From contig OZ020308.1 in the NCBI GenBank assembly GCA_963971305.1, positions 20,643,838-20,707,837 on the forward strand: a DNA stretch of 64,000 nt, read 5' to 3'. Source of the stretch: Arcuatula senhousia (taxonomy: Eukaryota; Mollusca; Bivalvia; Mytilida; Mytilidae). The notes under the pieces were generated by a model. It saw only the letters and a program-made list of their open reading frames with translations, had not been told where the DNA came from and searched no databases. This document shows positions 56,172 to 64,000 of the stretch, one piece after another; positions within the stretch are counted from its first letter, which is position 1, and each line of letters begins with the position of its first letter. Both the position numbers and the translations under genes were made by a program.

Positions 56172-57452
56172 TTATTTGCCTTTATCTCTGGCATCTTTCA
56201 TGAGTTGACAATCCCTCACTTGATGAGTTTGACTGTCGCAGAACAAGCAAGCCCCTCTTGGTCTAAATGTAAACTGTCCGCGAGGTCTTCCTCGAAAATT
56301 ATTTCCCATATAAGGACCATTTGGTGCAAAATATTGAGGAGGAGGCATCCCATACGCCATTGGCGTCTGATAGGGGACAGGAGGATAAGCATTATGCAGT
56401 GGCGAATCTTCAGGCCTCGGTCCGGGCGGAGTGACTTTTTGACTTGCAGTGTCCGATTTCACCTCAGACTGTTTGCCCTTAATACACTTAGACAAAGCCT
56501 TAGTTATAGTATCAGCAGCTTTCCCTCCCAGGACCGACAAACAAAACGCTGAAATATCCACTTTTTCCTGATGCCTACTTGCTTGGCGAGCCAGTTCTTC
56601 GAAAATTTCGCTATCTTCATGATCAACACGCCTCGCAGTTTTTGCTAGTTCCTCCAAGGTAAGCAAGATAAGTGAATTACTGGGCTCTTGCTGAAGTGAA
56701 AGTGCTCTCAACTTGTCTTTTAACTCCTTGACCGCCTCTATCTTTGCATTCTTTTCCAACGAAGCTACTCGATCTTCTAAATCATCGTCCCTTTTACGTT
56801 TTCCCTTCTCGGAACTTTTAGTAGTATTGCTACAAACTGCAGCACCTGATGTTGACGGACCAGCAGACCCAGTCTGAAATAAACAACATAACAATACTAA
56901 ACGTCCAATTGCAATATATACATATCAAATCCAAAACACGGCAGATAGACTAGCTAAGGAAATGTTCCAAATCTACTTGAATACTAAAACTAGTATAGAA
57001 TCTTTCTTCTTCTTTTTTTTTCTTTTTTTTTCATAAATATGAATCAAAAATCAATACCCTAATCTATACAAAACACCTAAATTTCAACACTGCAATATCA
57101 TGAACATACCAACATTTGATTAACTTACCGATTCAGGTTCAATCAAGTTCTGTCCTGTTGGCTGGCCATATTCATTTGCATATATTATAGTACAATGCAA
57201 CATCCATCTTGCCTCCTCTAGATTATCATCTCTTTCAGCAAGCTCCAAGATCTCCCTCATTGGCTCTCCCGTCAGACTCAGAAAAAGTTGATTGATCTCA
57301 TCATAACTCAAATCCTCAGTTTTAATATCTTTCGTCATCCTACTGAACTCTTTAAGAGACTCCGGTTTTCCAGGTTTCACCCTTTTAATCAGGGCTAAAA
57401 GTCGGACGCCTTTCAGGCTGTGTTTCTTCTTCAATACCGTTGGCTGTACCAT
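56172..57452 (-). CDS. Gag-like protein, two exons
   Basis: The likely nucleocapsid protein of the element. The first exon runs 57452-57129 (from ATGGTACAGCC, through EFSRMTKDIKTEDLSYDEIN to LIEPES). A donor GTAAGT at 57128 and an acceptor TTTATTTCAG ending at 56874 bound a 255-bp intron. The phase is 0 on both sides. The second exon, 56873-56172, has a coiled-coil-prone charged part (RDDDLEDRVASLEKNAKIEA) and a Pro/Tyr/Gly-rich part. It ends with a CCHC zinc knuckle, CLFCDSQTHQVRDC (C-x2-C-x4-H-x4-C). Spliced length is about 340 residues with no breaks. TTTATTTTAG just before the ATG suggests a further 5' exon. Confidence 0.75.
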
Positions 57453-57487
57453 CTAAAATAAACAATCAATATTTAACAGAAAATTGA

Positions 57488-57974
57488 GTGAGTGAGTGAG
57501 TTGGTGTTTTACGCCCGTGCAACGCTATATAGGTTATTTACAGGCGATGAACATGAAAAGGGTGATAAAATGAACATGAAACGATGATAATAAATGAAAT
57601 ATGGGGGTGGGATGGGAAACAAAGGACCAGTTAATTTTGAAGAACCACAGGAAAAGGGGAGAAGTGGGTAGGGGCGGAAAATTTAGCCTATGTGGTGCAC
57701 TACTGGGCGGTCCACAAAGGGGTCTTTTACGTGCATGAAGCCTGGCACTCTCCACACACATTGGCCCACTATGGTCGGCGGTCAGGGTTTCCGTATTATA
57801 GACCTGACAACCCCCGCGGACGAGGGCCACCCTATTCAGCCACCTAGGGTACACACTTGGTCGCTCTGTGGGCTGAGCACTGACCCGACGTCAGAATCCC
57901 AAGACCCTTAGTCGCCTCTTACGACAAGCTAGGCTCTGCTGCGGGCCTATTCGCCACCCGGGCCCCGCACGGGA
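57488..57974 (-). mobile_element. Retroposon-like insertion with 14-bp target duplication
   Basis: TAACAGAAAATTGA occurs at 57474-57487 and 57975-57988, bracketing 487 bp that are absent from the element otherwise. The minus strand begins CCGTGCGGGGCCCGGGTGGC and ends in a (TCAC)n-like tail. A 14-bp duplication and a simple-repeat tail are those of a LINE-mobilised SINE. It shares its middle with 5145-5390. Confidence 0.85.
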
Positions 57975-57988
57975 TAACAGAAAATTGA

Positions 57989-59256
57989 AGACTACATACT
58001 CTAGCTATTAACAAATAAAACTGCTCCTACGGCTACGCTATCATATATCTAATATCTAAAATTTGTACCAGACTAAAAGAGAAATAAATAATCAATCGAT
58101 ATTGAAACGACAAAACTATGACCCAACAGGTAAACAAGTAAAAGTACATTGACCTCTGACAAATTGTTGAAATTTTCTATCAAATATAACGTATATGTAT
58201 ACAAAGCTTTGACAAATAATGGTTCTATTAAAGTCAAAAACTAGGACAACATATCAATATTTCAAACATATCTTATCTAATAGCTTCGTATAATCTAGGT
58301 TATTTCCCTAGGTCATATATTCAAATAAAATTTGTCTAAGCTTACTTAGAATTGTCATATCTAGGTCACACTAGCGTTGCTTTCTTTTTAAATTATACGC
58401 AATTTTGTACTTGATCACACAAAAGTCGAGCGCACCATTTGAATTATTTAACATTTTATCTAATATTATAACTTGATTTAAACTACATTTTACGAACACA
58501 ATCTTGGGGCGACCTAGATATAAGCACACTGGACTTTTAAACGATTCGTGCATTTTGAAAACCTTTGACTTTGACAGAACCTTGAATGACATTACAGAAA
58601 AAACGCCATAAACTTTCTCCAAAAAAAAATTCAACAAACAATACTTTTCCTAAAAAATATAAAATTCATCCTCTCTCATATAATTGTAACCTTAATCATC
58701 ATCCTCAAAATACTTTCATGAATTCAATGCCATTTAAAATACTTTATCAAAACAAACCATAAGCAATCACACAACTTCGAAAATCCAAAACTTTTAACTT
58801 TTATAACATTTTCCATCATTAAATTGTTCTCATAATATAGCGTCTATTAACATCAACCTTGTATTCAATCAACTATAACATTTTATCATACAAATTGACC
58901 TTCAATAACTTTAAACAAAAAGGTCCACGTGTTACATTTCATTTACAACCTCAATCCATTCCAATCATTTTACTATCAATACATCTCAATCAAAATCCAT
59001 CACATTTCAGATTATCTTCTCATATATTTCCATTTTCTAAATCTTAAATCTTTAATTCCAATATTTAACTTTGTAAACTAATAAATCCATAAACCCAAGG
59101 ACCACCTAGGTCTGCTCTCTTAGTCTTAACTTAAAAAACATTAAAACATTTAATCAGCCACCAAGGCATATAAAATAAAATTTAAAATCAGCCACCAAGG
59201 CAAATAAAATATTCTACCTTTAATTGTTGTCTGTAGGAACAGACACGTCTTTACGC
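57989..59256. other. 5' non-coding region of the Ngaro-like element
   Basis: AT-rich, with no convincing frame. CAGCCACCAAGGCA is repeated at 59154 and 59188. Presumed promoter, leader and 5' intron of the element. Confidence 0.5.
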
Positions 59257-59327
59257 TTGCATGGATGGTGAAATAATGAGGACGAACCACATTAACTTCC
59301 GCTTACGTCATCAGCCAATGAGATAGT
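59257..59327 (-). repeat. Split direct repeat A1 (5' terminus)
   Basis: 71 bp from TTGCATGGAT to AGATAGT. It matches the internal A2 at 51644-51714. The flank that follows (ACATAAGAATACATATTGGG) is collinear with 25791 onward. Confidence 0.93.
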
Positions 59328-59344
59328 ACATAAGAATACATATT

Positions 59345-59720
59345 GGGACTAATGTCTACGCAACACAACTTACAATATAAACGACAATTTAAAACAATTC
59401 ACAATGAAAAACAGCCAACAGCTTTCAATATGGCCAGTGGTCGCTGCTCGCTATTTTTGCAATTGCCCCTGGATTAGAAATAAACTACATATGATTCAAA
59501 CCCAATCTTAAAGTGCAAATGAAAGACCCTCTTCTTGACAAAAAATAATAAAACAAAAAATCGACGAATACATACATTAGCTTTGATAAAGATTCCTGGA
59601 TTACTACAGGCACATTTAAGAGGGAGCGGGGTAAAACTAGTTTTTAGGACCAACCTTCCACTTATTGATAATTAATAAGAAAGCACAAACAATCAAATTC
59701 AATCTTTTTCCCTTTCGCTC
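59345..59720. repeat. GTCTACGCAACACAAC-family repeat, copy 2
   Basis: Counterpart of 25801-26200. One substitution changes the CGCGAC core to CGCAAC. Confidence 0.65.
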
Positions 59721-60144
59721 TTTCCATACAGTGAATTTAATACCAATTTTTATATGCTTGAATTGCGTGTGTCCGATTGACCTATTTTTGCATCAGCAAT
59801 ATTTTTCCCCTGGTAATTAACTTTATTCAACTGATAAAAATTTTGCGGTCTCAAAATATCAAATTCTTTTTACATATGCTTTTTAATCACGTAGTTAAAA
59901 AATTGTTTTGACATTGCAAAATAGAATGATTATTTTATGAATTGCTACACCCACGGCTGTAAATTAATACATGTACCCTTATAACAACCTCTACACGTTT
60001 TACCAGTAGCAACACAAAACGCAACATGGTTGTGAAGACATAATAGTATAATAAGTATGACATACAAAAAGAAATTAAATATGAATTTATCAGGTTCTTT
60101 TAACAAATCAACAAAACTGCTACAAAGACTCGAGCAATCAATTA

Positions 60145-61737
60145 AGGTGGCCCATCCCTTTTACAACGCGCAACGTTATGCGCATTGCGGTTGAAAAATT
60201 ATTTGGGACGTTTCAGAACGTATTTTTGACGTTACAATCGAAATTTACGCTACGTCGACAGAATGAAAGAACGTAAAAAACTAAACGTCCGTCGCTTACA
60301 GGAATGTTTGAGAATTTCAAGGCCGCATCTTCCGTTAGAAGTTAATGGAAAAGAGATTCGGAGAAAGTTGTCTTTTAGAAAAGTGATGTTTTACATAAAA
60401 TTAGGAAAGCCGTTTAATAAAATTACATCTGTTTCCATTCTATAAAAAGACATTTCATCGTATGTTCCATTGTCGTTCTACTGCTATTAAACTGTCTCCG
60501 AGCATTTCTAAAACGAGTAGATCATTGTCTTTTAAAGTAATGCCAACTATATGGGTTTTCAGTCCCTTTTGATTAGCAATAAAAAATCTCCCCTCTTTTT
60601 GAAAAAAATAAAATAAAAAGCCCGATTCTGTAGATGTAAGATAATTATCTGCATTTTTTATAACCTGTCACACAGTCATTATATCCTCCGTTCGGTTTGG
60701 TGTTTGTCCGTTCGTTTCCGCCATATCCGAGATAACGACAAATTAATCCGTTCAAACCCACATTTTCTTGAAACGTTTATACATAGAGTTGATTCAGTTT
60801 TTTTATCTTAAGCCTTTTACGCCAAAATCGTCGACAGTTTTTAAAAAGTACACCTAAATAAAACAAACTGTATTAAGTTTTATGAATAGTAATTTTTTTG
60901 ATAAAGGTGACAAAACCAATGCGATACAGAAGTATCTGAAAACTGTTTGTCATTTGAACGATTTTAATTCATTGTCATGGACCAAAATGCTTGACAGAAT
61001 TTTCTAATGTACGGACAGGAGTTTGAATATGAGCAAACCTTAATCCCCGCAAAAATGGAACAAAAGGGGATACTCGATTTCAAAAAGATCAGTCAAAACA
61101 GATAGTCATGAAAAAGCAGATGGATCATCATGGTTCAAATTAGGTATACAAATCGAGATTAAGTAATACGTTAAACGGGTGTATATTTCCTCTTATATAT
61201 GATAACAATACAAGTAGTTGCTTGATTAAAGGACAAACAAACAAAAATAAACTTCTTACTAACAGGGCTTATTATAAAAAAACACAGCATTATCCTTTTT
61301 CATTACAAATCAGACATATACCGTGACAGAACAGAATTTCTGTGGGTCTCCTGCATAAAGCAAAAAAAAGAAGTCGGTTAGTTAAACAGAAGTAAAAGAG
61401 ACATGAAATGGCATCCAGCTATATGAGACCCCTACCAAAGACAGCTTACTAAATATTGAAAGCCTACAACTTTCTTGATATCTTTAGGATTTAGGTTTTG
61501 AATCATACGCATTGTATTTTTTTAATCAAGGGCCAATTCATTCGTAAACCGGCGATCAGCGATCAGTGGTCATATTGAGGGCTGTTTGTTGTTTTTCATT
61601 GAGATTTTGTTTAAATTGTCATGATTGCGGGTTGTAGCGCATACACTTATTCTTCTATTTACGAAAATGCGTTGCGTCGGCGGACAAAAAACACAGAACA
61701 AAAAAAAAGTTCCGTACAAAACTATAATGTGCTTTAA
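60145..61737. other. Spacer beyond the duplication
   Basis: The sequence opens GGTGGCCCATCCC directly after a TTAA, reminiscent of the TTAAGGT ends of the TTAA MITEs, but no partner end was found. A 60-codon ATG frame at 60263-60445 (basic, no recognised domain) is not convincing. CCGTTCGGTTTGGTGTTTGTCC at 60690 is another CGTCCG-type repeat remnant (given here in part only). Confidence 0.45.
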
Positions 61738-61905
61738 TGAATATCGTACCGGGTGTGCTATAGCAAATAGGAGCACCAGAGTTCACTCTCAATACAAGAT
61801 TGCTATTGATATTCAGTAGTTGTTGTCTGTTTTGTTTTATCTCTGCCCTTTCGGACTTTTGACAGTCGGATGCCCCATTGGAACCTCTGCTTCTTTCAGT
61901 AGAAT
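61738..61905 (+). pseudogene. RT-family 3'UTR fragment
   Basis: GGTGTGCTATAGCAAATAGG, CAGAGTTCACTCTC and TCTGCCCTTTCGGACTTTTG match the family's 3' end in plus orientation. Confidence 0.6.
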
Positions 61906-62009
61906 TCCCCATAGGTAATAGTTGTTTTTGATTATTTCTTCAGGTACAAATAACTTAAGTCCGAAAATTTTATCGGTCAGGGTTTGTTCTTTCGAAAATA
62001 AATATATTA

Positions 62010-62560
62010 TACCCCCACTCGTAAGAGAGCGGGCTATATTGCAATCACCTCGTCCGTCCGTCCGGTTCAATTTCTCTGCTTCTATTGAATGGATTGGTTT
62101 CAAATTTAGTACACAGCTTCAGCATGATGAGTTATACCGTGCCTTCCCTTTCCAGGTCAGTCCGTCATCTACTTCCTGTTTTCCGAGCCGACTTTGACTT
62201 TTATAGGGTAAAAAATTTGAAATGTGAAATTTTTCGTAAAATATTTCTCGGCTTCTACTAGATGGATTGGTTTCAAATTTGGTACACAGCTTCAGCATGA
62301 TGAGTTATACCGTGCCTCCTCTTTCCAGGTCAGTCCATCATCAACTTCCTGTTTTCTGAGCCGACTTACTTAAGACTTTTTATGAGTAAAAAAAATAGAC
62401 AATTTTTCGTTACAGATTTCTCGGCTTCTACAGAAGGGATTTATTTCATATTTGGTACACAGCTTCAGCATTATGAGTTGTACTGTGCCTCCCCTTTCCG
62501 GGTCAGTCGGTCATCTACTTCCTGTTTTCTGAATGGTCGAGTGGGGGTATGCTTAGCACG
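62010..62560 (+). repeat. CGTCCG-type repeat with 173-bp tandem array
   Basis: After TATACCCCCACTCGTAAGAG and CGTCCGTCCGTCC come three units whose TTTCTC(T/G)GCTTCTA starts lie at 62071, 62244 and 62417, exactly 173 bp apart. Each has GGTACACAGCTTCAGCAT-like, GAGTTATACCGTGCC-like and CATCTACTTCCTGTTTT-like blocks. Open frames across it are not conserved between units. Confidence 0.9.
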
Positions 62561-63110
62561 ACTTAGTGCAATCCCTTGTTTTATTTTTGCAATATTTGTT
62601 CTGATGTTTCGGTATCATACATGTATATGACGAAAATAGACCAAGAACATGTAGAATAAGAACTTCCCATTGTGCAAATATCTACACTAAAACTGAAGTA
62701 AATTAATCAAGACAAGTCAAAATGAAGGACCGGATCATCATAAATAACAACAAAATGTGTCTGTGTCTGTGGTCTAGCTGTCTGTTCGCCCCTAACATAA
62801 ACACTTGTGCATTCATATCCTATTGGAAAGCAGCTTTACAATTACAAACAAAATCGAAATTCAATTGCCATTACAGATTAGAAAATTGCAAGCTCAAAAT
62901 ATCAGTTTAGCAATGTTGTGTTACCTTTAACCTAGATCTTACACATATATGCAAGTCCAATGACACTGCAAACGGACATTATTTGGCAAATTCGGTTTTT
63001 TTTTACAAGATGCGTGTCAAAAACTTAATTTTTCTGCCCCCTTTTCTGTGATCAATCAACCTTGAAGTTGCTGATAGGTCTGTTTTTATATCCTGATCAT
63101 ATGTATATGT
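62561..63110. other. Spacer, nothing recognised
   Basis: AT-rich with short unsupported frames. Confidence 0.4.
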
Positions 63111-63612
63111 ATGGCACGCCATTTTAACAAAAACCCTGGTATCTATAGGATACCTTAGATAACTGGGGGTTTACTGGTAGCTATCTGGGGTTTTTCTGGA
63201 CGAAACTCTCAATTACATCAGGTATTTAGAGTTATCTTGATAACTGGGGGTTTGCTGTCAGCTATCACATAGATACCTGATTAAACCCTTTCTACCTACA
63301 GATATTGCAAGTCAATGCTATTTAACTCACTGAAAGCAGAATTTATCAATGTAAAGCTGAAAACTATTAATACCTCAAAAACTAATACAGAGCTAAGCTT
63401 TCAATGAATTATTTTTAAAAACTCTTAATAACAGGAGTTTTTGTGGTATCCATGGGATAGCTGATAGGAAACCCACAGTTACCTGAAATAACTCTCAATA
63501 CCTGATGTAATTAAGAGTTTCGCTCTGAAAACCCCCAGATAGCTACCAGTAAACCCCCAGTTATCTGAGGTATCCTATAGATACAAGGGTTTTTGTTAAA
63601 ATAGCGTGCCAT
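63111..63612. mobile_element. 500-bp foldback element
   Basis: The left arm starts ATGGCACGCCATTTTAAC. The right arm, inverted, starts ATGGCACGCTATTTTAAC. Pairing continues for about 170 bp on each side through GGTATCTATAGGATACC, AACTGGGGGTTTACTGG and CGAAACTC. A loop of about 150 bp remains. Smaller repeats of GATAACTGGGGGTTT occur within each arm. No coding frame. Confidence 0.88.
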
Positions 63613-64000
63613 ATATATGTATATAAAGTTTAATGATAATAAGATAACTTCCTTCATGGTAAAGTAGTACAAACCTTTAAGTAAACATGATTTGCGACAA
63701 AAGGACCCTTACACTTTAGTAGAAAGGGCAACAAAATTGATCTTGCACATTTTTTTTTCCTAAATTGAACATCCCATGAATGACAATGGATGCATCAGGA
63801 GTAATATTTTATCAGTTGTGACTTCAACACTGAACAATGTATCTTATGTATTCATCATTTAAAGATTAATGTCACAAGGATGGATATCTTTATGCTTTAT
63901 TCATGTTTAATGAATTTCTAAAATCTATTCTTCAGAAATAAACAATTTATTTAATTTTGTATGTCACTGTGCTCTGTACTGTAGCTTAAATGTTCATGTT
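63613..64000. other. Terminal spacer, nothing recognised
   Basis: AT-rich, no supported feature to the window edge. Confidence 0.4.

Larger units (their letters stand above)
51334..59327 (-). mobile_element. Ngaro/PAT-type tyrosine-recombinase retrotransposon
   Basis: An element of about 8 kb on the minus strand, in the order A1 (59327-59257), gag, RT-RNase H, tyrosine recombinase, B1 (51783-51713), A2 (51714-51644), a 239-bp spacer and B2 (51404-51334). Split direct repeats together with a tyrosine recombinase instead of an integrase define the Ngaro/PAT branch of the DIRS order. The flanks match the unoccupied site at 25781-25800, with only GT shared and no duplication. The frames carry few breaks, so the copy is young but appears dead. 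It holds two later insertions (57488-57974 and about 55685-55870). Confidence 0.93.
47220..60144. repeat. Segmental duplication, copy 2
   Basis: Direct-orientation counterpart of 18470-28060. It contains receptor 2, the foldbacks, an RT-family insertion (49193-49648) absent from or deleted in copy 1, and the Ngaro-like element. Homology ends at TCAATTAA (60144), after which GGTGGCCCATCCC is unrelated to the first copy. Confidence 0.85.

Noticed and set aside
57534..57911. Frames of 73-106 codons on both strands
   Set aside because: They lie inside the SINE-like insertion and its relative at 5.2 kb does not preserve them.
60263..60445. 60-codon ATG frame, basic
   Set aside because: No domain, no neighbour support and chance length in this composition.
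1..64000. tRNA, rRNA and other structural RNA genes
   Set aside because: I scanned by eye for tRNA-like arms and conserved rRNA words and saw none; a covariance-model search would be needed to exclude small RNAs.

Overview
This is a gene-poor, AT-rich stretch of animal nuclear DNA. It probably comes from a bivalve mollusc, and a mussel is my best guess. That rests on the style and density of the dispersed repeats (CGTCCGTCCG-bearing elements, foldback hairpins, short GACGAAACGCGC motifs) and on single-exon receptor genes set in repeat-rich spacers. No ribosomal or mitochondrial marker confirms the species. I see no tRNA, rRNA or CRISPR array.

The only intact-looking host genes are two paralogous class A (rhodopsin-like) G-protein-coupled receptor genes, both on the minus strand (18618-19676 and 47373-48434). 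They lie in two directly repeated blocks (about 18.47-28.06 kb and 47.22-60.14 kb), so the window carries a large tandem segmental duplication. A third, badly broken receptor fragment lies at about 46.47-46.57 kb. A possible membrane-protein exon sits at 38.7-38.96 kb.

Almost everything else is transposable elements at many ages, often nested. The best preserved is a tyrosine-recombinase retrotransposon of the Ngaro/PAT type (DIRS order) on the minus strand, 51334-59327. It has gag with a zinc knuckle, RT-RNase H, a tyrosine recombinase and split direct repeats in the order A1-ORFs-B1A2B2. The other copy of the segmental duplication keeps the empty target site (about 25781-25800), so the insertion can be read base by base. 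It occurred at a GT dinucleotide without a target duplication.

An APE-type non-LTR retrotransposon (about 28140-33664, RTE-like) has taken at least five later insertions, including two TTAA-flanked elements that share one TTAA. Fragments of an abundant YIDD-box reverse-transcriptase family recur throughout, several as head-to-head inverted pairs. DNA elements with readable ends include two hAT-like, one Harbinger-like, one Tc1/mariner-like, a 1.8-kb TTAA element and several foldbacks.

Region by region: 0-8.8 kb is spacer with tandem and palindromic arrays; 8.8-18.5 kb holds RT fragments and a TTAA element; 18.5-28 kb is duplication copy 1; 28-34 kb is the nested non-LTR element; 34-46 kb is spacer with MITEs, internal tandem arrays and an apparently spliced duplicate at 39.5-40.3 kb; 46-60 kb is duplication copy 2 with the Ngaro-like insertion; 60-64 kb is spacer with a 173-bp tandem array and a 500-bp foldback.
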